DNA of 64,000 nucleotides from Granulosicoccus sp045106195 (GCA_045106195.1 JBGCEH010000006.1:254391-318390), one strand, 5' to 3'; positions 54,405 to 63,500 are shown, counted from the first letter of the stretch. Made by a program: numbers and translations. Notes: generated from the sequence alone by a model not told the origin.

Positions 54405-55844
54405 ATGATGTACATGACCAAGAAAATTAAAGTATCCCTTCCGATTTGCCTGGGCGCGACGCTATTGATGTCGTCCATGCAGGCAGAGCTTGCTATCGCA
54501 CAGAGCGCAATCATGCCAATGGGTGACTCCATTACACAAGGGACGCGAGGACAATGCGGGTATCGAAGAATACTGACCCAGAACATGCTCAATGATCCCT
54601 CCTGCAATGTCTCCTTTGTTGGTCCAAGAGACAATCCTGATGGTACCACTGACGCTGCCATCTGCGCTGCCACCAACACAGACCACGCGGGCTTCTCAGG
54701 AAGAAACGCCGGTGAATTCACTGACGCGAGAATCGCAAACTGGGCAAATTTGTATAGCCCTGACTATTACCTCGTCCACATCGGGTCGAATGATATTTTC
54801 GAAGGTCAGACAATCGCTGAAATAATGGCCAATATCGAACTGGTCGTGTTTCGCGTGCGCACACGCTCACCCAATGCAGTCATGCTACTGGCTAACGTCA
54901 TCCCCTGGGACACGGTTAGTTCAAGCCCCATATTCGGGCCCTTTGATAACCCGGACGTTGATGAGCTTGTCATGACGGCAGCCCTGTCTTCAGCTATCGA
55001 ATCCTATGTTGCCAGCTTGAACGACCCCGCCGTCAGACTCGTCGATGTGCGCAGTGGTTTCAACAACTCGACAATGACCGTCGACGGCGTTCATCCCAAC
55101 GATCTTGGCGAAGCGCTTATCGCTTCACGGTTCCAGCAAGCGCTTCAGGATGTAGGTGTGTGCGACGTTGTTGTACCGCCCACCAAAACGCTGGCAAGAA
55201 ATCAGTGGTATCAACTGTCACTGCCAGCCAACCCCAATGGTCTCAATCGCGTTAGAGATATCTTCGACAACCTTACCCCCGGACAGTATGGCTCTACATG
55301 GCAGGTGTTCAGCTGGAACCCCAACCAGTCCGATACCCCAAGGCAGTACACGGATGTTGGCATCGACGGCGTGATGAGCCAGGGCATGGGTTACTGGGTA
55401 TTACAGACAGAGCGCGAGTCGCTCACCATTGATATGCCAGTGGGCTCGACGCTTACGCCGCTAAGCAGTCTTTCGCAATGTACATCGGAAGCCGGGTGTT
55501 TTCGTGTCCCTTTGACAGCGCAGACAACATCCCAGATCGACGGCACAAAAGGTGCGTTCGAATGGGAGCTTGCCGGCTATCCCCATTTTCAGGCTTCGCA
55601 GTTTTCCAGCACTCGCGTAACAACATCGGCTGAAGGCTCTTGCGGCAACGCTACTGGCTGCTCGCCGGCGCAGGCAGACACCAGCCAGGTCATGAACGAC
55701 ACCCTTTTCCGATGGAATGGTCAGATCAACGCCTATGATCGTATCAGTGGTGATGATGAGTTGCTGCCATGGGACGGTGTCTGGGTGCCTGTGCTGGGAC
55801 AAGGCGCTAACGGAAACACACGCTGGATTACTGCTCCAGAGTAA
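54405..55844 (+). CDS. Secreted SGNH/GDSL hydrolase with a C-terminal domain shared with the GH16 protein
   Basis: Protein of 479 aa from MMYMTKKIKVSLP, with a signal peptide ending near residue 32. The SGNH domain shows MGDSITQG (catalytic Ser42), VHIGSNDIF and DGVHPND with the catalytic Asp and His. Such enzymes are esterases, often deacetylating polysaccharides. Residues 260-479 resemble residues 27-222 of the GH16 protein: LSLP, YGS-W, G-GYW-LQ, TID-P, a C-x5-C pair and a PWD-x-x-WV end block recur in order. The two genes are divergent. I infer joint action on the same extracellular polymer. Confidence 0.85.
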   Translation: MMYMTKKIKVSLPICLGATLLMSSMQAELAIAQSAIMPMGDSITQGTRGQCGYRRILTQNMLNDPSCNVSFVGPRDNPDGTTDAAICAATNTDHAGFSGRNAGEFTDARIANWANLYSPDYYLVHIGSNDIFEGQTIAEIMANIELVVFRVRTRSPNAVMLLANVIPWDTVSSSPIFGPFDNPDVDELVMTAALSSAIESYVASLNDPAVRLVDVRSGFNNSTMTVDGVHPNDLGEALIASRFQQALQDVGVCDVVVPPTKTLARNQWYQLSLPANPNGLNRVRDIFDNLTPGQYGSTWQVFSWNPNQSDTPRQYTDVGIDGVMSQGMGYWVLQTERESLTIDMPVGSTLTPLSSLSQCTSEAGCFRVPLTAQTTSQIDGTKGAFEWELAGYPHFQASQFSSTRVTTSAEGSCGNATGCSPAQADTSQVMNDTLFRWNGQINAYDRISGDDELLPWDGVWVPVLGQGANGNTRWITAPE

Positions 55845-55854
55845 AACCTGTCAG

Positions 55855-55902
55855 CGGGAGTGCTTGCCCATTTGCCAAAGGCCGGTGCAAGCACTCCCGT
55901 TT
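55855..55902. terminator. Strong bidirectional terminator between SGNH and beta-helix B genes
   Basis: Arms of 13 bases, CGGGAGTGCTTGC (55855-55867) and GCAAGCACTCCCG (55887-55899), pair perfectly around a 19-base loop and are followed by TTT. It lies eleven bases after the SGNH stop and 52 bases beyond the end of the convergent beta-helix gene. Confidence 0.72.
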
Positions 55903-55956
55903 CACTGCGTTCCTGCGCCCTTCGTCACGTCCGTTTTCAATTCCTGCAGCAATCTC

Positions 55957-58167
55957 CTAGCGATAAATAGCGTTCAGAAAATCGATTTCGAACACATTAC
56001 CTGTTGCTTCGAAGCGCCCACCGCGGTCATCGTAACCATGATCGAAACTGAAGAAGTATCTCACTGACCCATCGCCGTGGACGAAGTTGTTATTAGCCGA
56101 TGAGTTGGTAGCTTCGAAACCGGTGCTATCGCGTGGCTTGGTGCTCATCCTAGCCGTGATTATCTGTGGAATATTGTTACTGTTCGGATCAAGCTGATCC
56201 GTAATTTCAATATCGTTGCAGTCATAATGGATATTGTCCTGAATATCTGTCCCGTACTGCACCTGAGTAATGAACACATAATCGTAGCGACTACCTGCAC
56301 CAATCTTCACTCTGTTATTGCGTGCCTCAACATTGTCGGAAAACTGCACCTCCACATGAGATAGCAGTGCACGGTTACCCAAGGGTCCGGATTTTACCGC
56401 CCACTCGTGAAAGTTCGATAACACCTTGGCATTGTCTTCCTGATGTTTGGTAAAGCGCTTGCCAGCATCCAGCGTTCGGTTGGCGTATATCTTTACTGGA
56501 TGTTGAATACTGGTTGACGTATAAGACTGCTGCGTAAAGAACTCAGAATCTTTCAACTTTCCGTTGGATTGATGCTCACGGGCGTAGTTGCTCACGATGT
56601 AGCCCCCCGATGTTGTCTGGTTATGCCCACCATTCATCCATATTGCATTTGCCCTTGCCGTTTTGTCGCTGCGGCTTGTGTCGTTGACAATATTTTCAAA
56701 GGTGTTGCAGGCTACATAGAAGTCATCCGCACCGCGTATGTAGACTCCCGCAGCGTTCTCGTGATTCCGGTGATAAATGTTGCTGAAGCCGCTGTCCACG
56801 AGTGTAAATCGATGCGACCCATTGGATACTTCAAAACCAGTGGTTACCGTACTTGACCCCTTGGCGTCGATGGGCGAACTGAATATCCTTACATCGGAGG
56901 CGTTGATCCTCACAATATCACCAGCCCCTGAAACAGGCTCCATAGGCATGTTGAAGATATCCACAGACACATTGATGTCCAGACCACTGACTTTGTAGGT
57001 TCCCTGACCCACCAGTGATTTACCCTGATTTGAATTAATCACCGATTCCAGCATCGAGGTGTCATTTCCGCCCGATGGCGCTGGCAACTGAATGGCATTG
57101 GATGGGGGTGTTGGCGTCGCCACGGCAGACACGGTCTGATTGTCAGAATCCAGGTCCCAGAAACACACGTCAGGGTTCTGGTACATGAATTCAGCGACGT
57201 AATGATCATCATCCATGTAACAGGCGTTTGACAGGCCGGCAGCCTCAATTTGTGCAAACGTCATCGTCAGGCCGCCACCACTGTTCGAAGTCGGCGCTGA
57301 AGGTTCCGGATCTGGCTCAACGGGTGCAGGTTCCGGGTCTGGCTCTACAGGTGCAGGTTCCGGGTCTGGCTCCACAGGTGATGGTTCCGGGTCTGGCTCT
57401 ACAGGTGCAGGTTCCGGGTCCGGCTCTACCGGTGCAGGCTCCGGGTCTGGCTCTACCGGTGCAGGCTCCGGATCTGGCTCTACAGGTGCAGGCTCCGGAT
57501 CTGGCTCTACAGGTGCAGGCTCCGGATCTGGCTCTACAGGTTCAGGTTCCGGGTCTGGTTCAACGGGTGCAGGCTCCGGGTCTGGTTCGGCAGGTGCGGG
57601 CTCCGGGTCTGGTTCGACGGGTGCGGGCTCTGGATCAACTGGCGTAACCGTATCCGGTGGTGTCGCCGGATCAACAAGATCTACTGGTTCCACAGGAGCG
57701 ACAGGTTCAACTGGCAATACCGGATCTGGATTGGCAGCGCCCAGCGGTGTGGTATCGACACTAACGACTCTGATGGGTACAGCGGGCTCTGGCTCCACGG
57801 GTTCGGCGTCTGTCGCTGGCGCTTGCTCAATAGCCTGCACAATGGCCATGGAGGGTGATAGCGCAGCTTCCGGCAGACTAAAGGTGGTGGCATCATCGGC
57901 ACTCACCATCGGGATTTGTCCTGTATCAGTAGATGCACCATCTTCAGGCAGAGCTCCTGCAGAACAAGCCACGCAAAGATATATTGCGCTAAGTGACATT
58001 GATATTTTCGCCAGTCTTCCCGTAAAAGGCGTACCTAGCGGCGAATAGGTCCAATTGGGTTCAAGAGAACCGTGCCCGCTTCCTGCCCACCCTAAACTAC
58101 CCAAACTTGAAGTCTTGCTTTGGCGGTTAACATCAATGTGCCCCGAATTTCTATGCTCTGATTTCAT
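55957..58167 (-). CDS. Secreted beta-helix-like protein with Pro/Glu repeat linker, paralog B
   Basis: Protein of 736 aa. A hydrophobic stretch near residues 55-72 (SMSLSAIYLCVACSAG) could be a signal or weak lipobox, after an unusually long 50-residue hydrophilic lead. A linker of about a hundred residues repeats the nonapeptide DPEPAPVEP twelve times. The C-terminal 400 residues match paralog A (38601-40088) over the whole length: NACYMDDDHYVAEFMYQNPDVCFW, AIWMNGG, RYDYVFITQV, YDCNDIEI, EATNSSANNN. Probably exported and held away from the cell surface by the linker. Enzymatic function is unproven. Confidence 0.78.
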   Translation of the reverse strand: MKSEHRNSGHIDVNRQSKTSSLGSLGWAGSGHGSLEPNWTYSPLGTPFTGRLAKISMSLSAIYLCVACSAGALPEDGASTDTGQIPMVSADDATTFSLPEAALSPSMAIVQAIEQAPATDAEPVEPEPAVPIRVVSVDTTPLGAANPDPVLPVEPVAPVEPVDLVDPATPPDTVTPVDPEPAPVEPDPEPAPAEPDPEPAPVEPDPEPEPVEPDPEPAPVEPDPEPAPVEPDPEPAPVEPDPEPAPVEPDPEPAPVEPDPEPSPVEPDPEPAPVEPDPEPAPVEPDPEPSAPTSNSGGGLTMTFAQIEAAGLSNACYMDDDHYVAEFMYQNPDVCFWDLDSDNQTVSAVATPTPPSNAIQLPAPSGGNDTSMLESVINSNQGKSLVGQGTYKVSGLDINVSVDIFNMPMEPVSGAGDIVRINASDVRIFSSPIDAKGSSTVTTGFEVSNGSHRFTLVDSGFSNIYHRNHENAAGVYIRGADDFYVACNTFENIVNDTSRSDKTARANAIWMNGGHNQTTSGGYIVSNYAREHQSNGKLKDSEFFTQQSYTSTSIQHPVKIYANRTLDAGKRFTKHQEDNAKVLSNFHEWAVKSGPLGNRALLSHVEVQFSDNVEARNNRVKIGAGSRYDYVFITQVQYGTDIQDNIHYDCNDIEITDQLDPNSNNIPQIITARMSTKPRDSTGFEATNSSANNNFVHGDGSVRYFFSFDHGYDDRGGRFEATGNVFEIDFLNAIYR
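57300..57640. repeat. 27-bp in-frame tandem repeat encoding DPEPAPVEP units
   Basis: About twelve contiguous 27-bp units encode nine residues each, with small changes (APAEP, PEPVEP, PSPVEP). Units are nearly identical at DNA level, so copy number can change by slippage without breaking the frame. Rigid Pro/Glu linkers of this kind often span cell wall or glycan layers. Confidence 0.93.
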
Positions 58168-58610
58168 TGTCTAACTGCCAAATGCGAATTTACCTAAATG
58201 TGATCTAGGTATCGGCTACTGAGGCAATAGTTGAACGCAATGATGAACTTTGTAACAGTTGCGCCGTCAGCTGCCCGCAGAATCGCTGCTCACCTCACAT
58301 ATCCGGCCTTTTTATCTGAGTCGAGTAACCATGCATTTGCAAGCACGCAATCCATACGCAGCAAACCGGTAATACGCGAGATGGATGGATTGAAGGGTTC
58401 ATTCACTTGCACTGGTGATTCCGCACAGTGATAATGTTGACGGGTGACCAAGTCAGCGACATAGCCGGTAACAAGGTGTGCTTTTGAACTTTGTATCCCG
58501 AAACACCCACTGGCTTGCAAGGCATCAATCACTTGCAACAAATCACCCCATCGGCTGTCACACACAGTGATAATCGCCCGACACGATACATTTTACAGAG
58601 GGAGCTACCC
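58168..58610. other. Divergent intergenic region with a 12-bp direct repeat
   Basis: 443 bases without a supported gene. CACAGTGATAAT occurs exactly twice, at 58424-58435 and 58563-58574, the second 36 bases before the ATG at 58611. TACCTA and TAGGTA form an inverted repeat near 58190-58210. A 91-codon minus-strand frame (58290-58565) has no recognisable features. Confidence 0.4.
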
Positions 58611-59177
58611 ATGCAAAAACAGCTGATATTCATCGGACTGGCTGTTGTCGGACTTGTTGCCATCTGGACGTTAACCGGTAGCGACGATCAAACGGTAAAC
58701 GATGTATCGACTGTATTACCGACAACTGCTAATGAGCAGGCCGTCAGTACCGGTGATACCCAACCTGCCCCGTCTGATATCACTGATGCTGTCGAAAACA
58801 TAGAAGCAACTGACGCTGCCCCTGATGATACAACGGATGTTGAAGATACAGCAGCATCTCCATTCACAGTTCTGCCGCAGCCCGGCGCCAGTGAAGAAGG
58901 CAATCCTGATCAATCGTCCACCGTCGCTGAAAATGCGAATGCTGCCGAGGGTGTTGGTTCAGACAGTGTAGCGTCAGGTTCGGGGGCACAAGCCTCGCCC
59001 GGCATTGTCGTGCCTAATAGCTACCCCGCATCAGAGGCTGCAAAATATTTCGTCCCAGCTGACCAACGCCGTCCCGGCAATCTGGGTGGGCCGCCGCCAC
59101 CGCCGGGCATCGGGAACAGCGAATCAGCGTTCCCTGACGACGGAACCCTGGCACCACCCGCTCCGCCGGGGCAATAA
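58611..59177 (+). CDS. Small membrane-anchored, acidic, proline-rich protein of unknown function
   Basis: Protein of 188 aa from MQKQLIFIGLAVVGLVAIWTL, preceded by a good GAGGGAGC ribosome-binding site; a frame open from 58491 lacks such a site. Residues 4-21 form one membrane helix or uncleaved signal. Residues 25-120 are rich in Asp, Thr, Ala and Glu and probably disordered. The C-terminal 40 residues contain GGPPPPPGIG and APPAPPGQ. I do not recognise it. It is convergent with the sugar transferase gene 14 bases away. Confidence 0.7.
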   Translation: MQKQLIFIGLAVVGLVAIWTLTGSDDQTVNDVSTVLPTTANEQAVSTGDTQPAPSDITDAVENIEATDAAPDDTTDVEDTAASPFTVLPQPGASEEGNPDQSSTVAENANAAEGVGSDSVASGSGAQASPGIVVPNSYPASEAAKYFVPADQRRPGNLGGPPPPPGIGNSESAFPDDGTLAPPAPPGQ

Positions 59178-59191
59178 GCAATCAGTGATCT

Positions 59192-59797
59192 TTAGCGACG
59201 AAACAACTGGGCAAACGTCTGAAGCACAATCCGAGCGTCACCGATAAAGGTGACGTTCCTTGCGTAGGCTGAAGCGAGACGAAGCTTCTCGGGTAAAATA
59301 GTGCCACCGTACAACTCCTCAGGTGATTCAGACAGACGCAGCTGTTGCTCTTCGTCAAAAAAATGGATGGATGCGGTATCCGTAATTCCCGGTCTGACTG
59401 ATAACACTTCCTGCCAAAGCTCAGACTCACCATCAACCCACTGGGGTACCTCCGGTCGAGGACCGACTAGGGCCATATCGCCGCGCAAGACGTTCCACAA
59501 TTGTGGTAACTCATCGAGTTTACTACCTCTGATAAATCGGCCGATGGGGGTGCGTCTGTCAGCCAGCTCCGGGGAAAAGCCGGACTCCTGCGTGTGACCA
59601 GACGACGACATAGAGCGAAATTTATAAAGCTTGAAAGGCACAAAATGTTGCCCTACACGCGTGTGCGAAAACAAGACAGGACGTCCCTGTGCACACAGCA
59701 GCACAACAAAGAGTAGCGCCAATACCGGCGACAATAAAACAAGTCCAATCGCTGCCAGCCATAGATCGCCCAGCCGTTTGCCGACGTTCTGGTACAT
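59192..59797 (-). CDS. Initiating sugar-phosphate transferase (bacterial sugar transferase family)
   Basis: Protein of 201 aa. One N-terminal hydrophobic segment (about 14-36) is followed by the catalytic domain with LYKFRSM, SKLDELPQLWNVLRGDMALVGPRPE and a C-terminal TDTASIHF region. It is the short, PglC/EpsL-like form without the extra N-terminal helices of WbaP. It transfers a sugar phosphate to undecaprenyl phosphate and so starts the EPS repeat unit. It is convergent with the unknown gene at 58611 and lies 56 bases after the methyltransferase gene. Confidence 0.9.
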   Translation of the reverse strand: MYQNVGKRLGDLWLAAIGLVLLSPVLALLFVVLLCAQGRPVLFSHTRVGQHFVPFKLYKFRSMSSSGHTQESGFSPELADRRTPIGRFIRGSKLDELPQLWNVLRGDMALVGPRPEVPQWVDGESELWQEVLSVRPGITDTASIHFFDEEQQLRLSESPEELYGGTILPEKLRLASAYARNVTFIGDARIVLQTFAQLFRR

Positions 59798-59853
59798 CAG
59801 CAGCGAGCGCCGTGGATGTTTCTCCGAGTGCGTTGAAAGATCATTCTGTGCCT

Positions 59854-60552
59854 TTATCGTTTGTGTGTAATCCAGCAGAGCCTGTGAGTACGCAGCCAGG
59901 GAAGACTATTCAATACTGGATACAATACCGGTAGAACACGGCAGGCACGACGACTGATGGGCGGCGCCAGGGTCACCTTGCTTGAATGTATTGTTGCCTT
60001 GGGAAACAACTGTTGCACACGCTTTGCCTTTACACCTGCAACGTTTTTATTCGATGGATTGTCAACCACAAAATCATACCAGAGAATACCTCCGTTCGGC
60101 TTCACCATGCGCCACATGTTATCAGCGAGCGCCGATTGCACACTCTCATCAAGAATGGAGGAAAACACCACGCTCTGCATGACAATATCAAAGCTGTGCG
60201 CATCGAAATCCAGTGTCGTGGCATCGCCTGCATGAAAGTGTACGGCTGATGGCAAAGTAGATCTGGCTACATCAAGGCGTTGCGGCATCAAATCGTTGAC
60301 CACGATGTTTTTCGCAGAAATCCCCAGGTCCAGTAACCAGCGAGCGCCTTTGCCGGATCCACCGCCCACATCAAGGGCACGTGTGTCAGCACCTGGCGTG
60401 AAACCGTGTTTTTTCCAGAGTTTTGCAATGGCTCGATCACGCTCCTGAATCGTGTACAAGTAACTGAAATCCAGCCATGCGTAATGGCTTTCCGAATCGA
60501 TGTCCCGCTGTTCGTAGACGCGTTTGATTCTGCGAATCTCTTCCTTGTTCAT
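59854..60552 (-). CDS. Class I SAM-dependent methyltransferase
   Basis: Protein of 232 aa from MNKEEIRRIKRVYEQRD; the frame is open for 59 more codons upstream, but that part looks non-coding. The SAM motif is ALDVGGGSGKGARWLL, the acidic motif II is NIVVNDLMPQRL, and HSFDIVMQSVVFSSI follows. The first block with YEQRD...YAWLDFSYLY resembles methyltransferases of polysaccharide clusters. Together with the sugar transferase just downstream, O- or N-methylation of a sugar is the likely job. The substrate is unknown. Confidence 0.82.
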   Translation of the reverse strand: MNKEEIRRIKRVYEQRDIDSESHYAWLDFSYLYTIQERDRAIAKLWKKHGFTPGADTRALDVGGGSGKGARWLLDLGISAKNIVVNDLMPQRLDVARSTLPSAVHFHAGDATTLDFDAHSFDIVMQSVVFSSILDESVQSALADNMWRMVKPNGGILWYDFVVDNPSNKNVAGVKAKRVQQLFPKATIHSSKVTLAPPISRRACRVLPVLYPVLNSLPWLRTHRLCWITHKR

Positions 60553-60877
60553 TGGTTGCTCACGCTGTAGATCCGACGCAGTATGATTATGGCTGTATCC
60601 TACCGTGTGTGATAACGTCTCTGACCTCGCCACGGGTTCTCGTCTGATGAGGCTATCGGGATAGCTCACGTCAAAGTTAAACTTTTGGTCAGTTAATCGG
60701 CGCGGTCTTAGCTCTATTTCCACGTACACGGGACATTCTACGTTGCTACTTAGAAATACATCACTGCCACGACACTATAACGTGAGACAGCGCTCGTTTG
60801 AGCAAAACTTGGCATCGTTATAAGCAGCATAGACCTAATTGAATTACAGTACCGACTCTGAATTTTTCTCTTGTTGC

Positions 60878-61945
60878 ATGAGCCAACCTTCGATGCCTAG
60901 CTGTCAATGCGACGATCCAAAGGTCGTTGTCTCCGTCATCGTTCCAACATTGAATGAATCAGGTTTTTTTGAACCTACAATAGAGTCCATTCTGTCCCAG
61001 GATTTTCCCTCTATCCAGCTGGAAATACTCGTGGTCGACGGCGGAAGCACTGATGGCACGCTTTCAGAAATAGAACAATGTGTGTTAAATCATTCCTGTG
61101 TCCGATACATCAGCAACCCACACACCACCGTACCTTACGCACTTAACCTCGGCATAAGGGAAGCTAGGGGCGATATCGTGATGCGCATGGATTGTCATTC
61201 TGTTTATCCTTACGACTACATCAGCACATTGGTCAGTCAACTGGATCGACTCGATGCAGATAACGTCGGAGGAGTGATTAAGAGCCTTCCACCAGACGGC
61301 AGCTGCAAAAGCGAAGCCATTGCGACTGCTCTATCCAGTCCATACGGAGTGGGTAATTCGTCTTTTCGAATAGGGAGCGAAACGATAATCCCTGTTGACA
61401 CGGTACCTTTTGGTTGTTACCCACGTAACGTTTTTGAGAGGATCGGTGAGTTCGATGTTTCATTGACACGTAATCAGGACGATGAGTTCAATGCAAGACT
61501 TAGACGTCTTGGCGGAACTATCTATCTAATTCCTGGCGTAGAGATTCAGTACTACACACGCCGATCACTGAAATTGCTGTTTCGCATGTTTTTTCAGTAC
61601 GGCTTGTTTAAACCACTGTCAAATCGAAAAAGTGGTGTGCTATCCAGCTACAGACAACTAGCGCCTCCTATTTTGGTCCTGAGTGCGGTTTTTTCTCTAT
61701 TTGCCAGCATTTTTCTTTCATTTGGAATATTCATACCAATTACATTGACTCTAGTTTACTCAGGGTTTCTAACAGCCGCAGCCCTGTCGTGCCATATACC
61801 CAGTGGTCGCGTCAAAAGTAGACTATTCCTGCTTTTGGCCCTACCGACTATTCACTTTGCATACGGTATGGGTTACTGGATGGGGATTCCAGCACTTTTC
61901 AACCCAGCTTGGACGGCTTCGGTAACAGGCACAACCCGCGACTAG
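60878..61945 (+). CDS. Glycosyltransferase family 2, ExoA-like
   Basis: Protein of 355 aa from ATG at 60878; a TTG at 60839 is an alternative. The GT2 domain shows VSVIVPTLNESGFFEPTIESIL, VVDGGSTDGTLSEI, the MRMDCHSVYPYDYI acidic segment and TRNQDDEFNARLRRLGG. Three to four hydrophobic helices at the C-terminus place it at the membrane. It resembles the succinoglycan enzyme ExoA, which adds a glucose. It stands alone on the plus strand between minus-strand genes, with an AT-rich hairpin after its stop. Confidence 0.87.
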   Translation: MSQPSMPSCQCDDPKVVVSVIVPTLNESGFFEPTIESILSQDFPSIQLEILVVDGGSTDGTLSEIEQCVLNHSCVRYISNPHTTVPYALNLGIREARGDIVMRMDCHSVYPYDYISTLVSQLDRLDADNVGGVIKSLPPDGSCKSEAIATALSSPYGVGNSSFRIGSETIIPVDTVPFGCYPRNVFERIGEFDVSLTRNQDDEFNARLRRLGGTIYLIPGVEIQYYTRRSLKLLFRMFFQYGLFKPLSNRKSGVLSSYRQLAPPILVLSAVFSLFASIFLSFGIFIPITLTLVYSGFLTAAALSCHIPSGRVKSRLFLLLALPTIHFAYGMGYWMGIPALFNPAWTASVTGTTRD

Positions 61946-61967
61946 CAATATATTCTCTATTTCATTA

Positions 61968-61992
61968 ATCAATTTCTCACATAGAAATTGAT
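61968..61992. terminator. AT-rich hairpin after the GT2 gene
   Basis: ATCAATTTCT (61968-61977) and AGAAATTGAT (61983-61992) pair perfectly over ten bases around CACAT. It is 22 bases beyond the GT2 stop, between convergent genes. The low GC content weakens a terminator call; protein binding is also possible. Confidence 0.5.
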
Positions 61993-62099
61993 GCAACCAG
62001 CCCCGTATTGCGTTCAAACACTATCCACTACTGACCGGCACAGAAGGCAGGGAATATGAACGGGAGTGTCCTCAAATCTGACGCAGTATCAGCGATACT

Positions 62100-63479
62100 T
62101 TATATCAGAAGCGATGTGGCAAATGCGATTCCAGACAACCCGATAAACCACAGGGCAATATAGAAACCTGTAACAACGGGTAACAGAAACTTTGACATCA
62201 GAGCAATAGTCTTTATCAGAGCTTCTACTAAAAGCCCTAGAATCCAGGCCAGCGCAGCAACCCATACCAGCGTCTTATCAGCATCGAGCGCTAAAGTACC
62301 TAACCACAGAAAGAACAAGGAGCTCATTAGCCCGCAAGCGCTTCCAATCAGGTCAATCCAAGCAAGCTTGCGCAACACAAGAACGTAGCGCATTGCCACA
62401 GTCATACTCCATAGAAACAGGCCCGGCCAAAGCACTATCATTAATTGCCCTGCCATGGGAAATTGCTGACCATAAATCACTGTGGATAAAATGGGCGATC
62501 CTGCTATACCCATCACGCAAAATAACCCAATCAACATGGAAATGCGGGTGAATTTGAGTTTTAGCAGACGTTGCATGTTGGTGTTGTCACCCGAAGCCGC
62601 GGCGGTTTCCTGAGCGCGTGCAAGTGACGGCAAATACGCCAACGCCAGCGAGATTGCCAAAAAACCGGCTTGCGATACCAATGTGTGCGCAGCGCCGAAC
62701 AAGCTTACATCAGCTGAAATAGCCATAAATCCCAAAGCAAACAGCAAAATACGCTGATTCAATGCCATCAGGATGAAAGATGCACCTGTGGGCAATGTCT
62801 GGCGAACTACCGACCAATGCTTGTGAGGGGGGGCTATTACTGAAATCTCTTCAGGCACGGGTGGCTCCGCAGCGGAAGACTCCACGGCAACTTCGGTGCT
62901 ACCTTGAAACAGGCGGGGCATCAGCAAGATGAAAACAGCCACAAGGCGAAGAACATTGACGCTCAGCCAACCCAGCAACATCATGTTGAAGCCGCCTTCG
63001 AGTAACAAGATTGACGCCATGACACCAACACTGGATGCTTTCCATAAAACCAATACCAACGCATCTGTATCGAGCCTCGCTGTACCTCTGAGATACCACA
63101 ACAACGGATCTGCGGAAGGTTGTGTTATCGCAATGAGGAAACAGATAAAAACCTGCAACTGAGACAAGGTCGGTATGGGCAAAACCAGTAACAGGCACAA
63201 TAATATGGCCGAGAAGAAACCTTTTACCTTTACCGATGTCCAAAAGACCTTGTACGGATGCACGGCAGTTGCAAAACTCTGCATACCCCAGACCCGGGCA
63301 CCAAAATCGGATCCATGTTCGCTAATGGCAACAAGAGCCATGGCGATGAGAAAACTGGCAAAAAAAGCCTCATCGGCCAGCCTACCCACTGCCATAATTA
63401 GCAATACCTGAAGAACACCGTTAACCACAGACATCCCTGAATTGGTTAACACGTTCCAATTAAAACGAGTGGTAATCAT
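62100..63479 (-). CDS. Second polysaccharide flippase-like membrane protein
   Basis: Protein of 459 aa with about twelve helices, of the oligosaccharide flippase/MOP superfamily. A hydrophilic insert at about residues 200-220 (SSAAEPPVPEE) separates the two halves. The N-terminus (NVLTNSGMSVVNGVLQVLLIMAVGRLADEAFFASF) follows the Wzx pattern. A second flippase beside a separate GT2 and initiating transferase suggests a second polymer or a partner for it. It is 154 bases from the convergent GT2 gene. Confidence 0.8.
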   Translation of the reverse strand: MITTRFNWNVLTNSGMSVVNGVLQVLLIMAVGRLADEAFFASFLIAMALVAISEHGSDFGARVWGMQSFATAVHPYKVFWTSVKVKGFFSAILLCLLLVLPIPTLSQLQVFICFLIAITQPSADPLLWYLRGTARLDTDALVLVLWKASSVGVMASILLLEGGFNMMLLGWLSVNVLRLVAVFILLMPRLFQGSTEVAVESSAAEPPVPEEISVIAPPHKHWSVVRQTLPTGASFILMALNQRILLFALGFMAISADVSLFGAAHTLVSQAGFLAISLALAYLPSLARAQETAAASGDNTNMQRLLKLKFTRISMLIGLFCVMGIAGSPILSTVIYGQQFPMAGQLMIVLWPGLFLWSMTVAMRYVLVLRKLAWIDLIGSACGLMSSLFFLWLGTLALDADKTLVWVAALAWILGLLVEALIKTIALMSKFLLPVVTGFYIALWFIGLSGIAFATSLLI

Positions 63480-63500
63480 GATTCAGGCAGGAAAAATGTC

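Noticed and set aside
57300..57640. Possible CRISPR array
   Set aside because: Units are contiguous with no spacers, are in frame in a larger protein, and no cas gene is present.
57228..57647. Plus-strand frame of 139 codons rich in Gln, Val, Pro, Gly and Leu
   Set aside because: It is the antisense of the DPEPAPVEP repeat; a repeat of 27 bases keeps all frames open. No start site or family supports it.
58290..58565. Minus-strand frame of 91 codons in the intergenic region
   Set aside because: No motif, no good start signal, and it spans the repeated 12-mer region; treated as chance.
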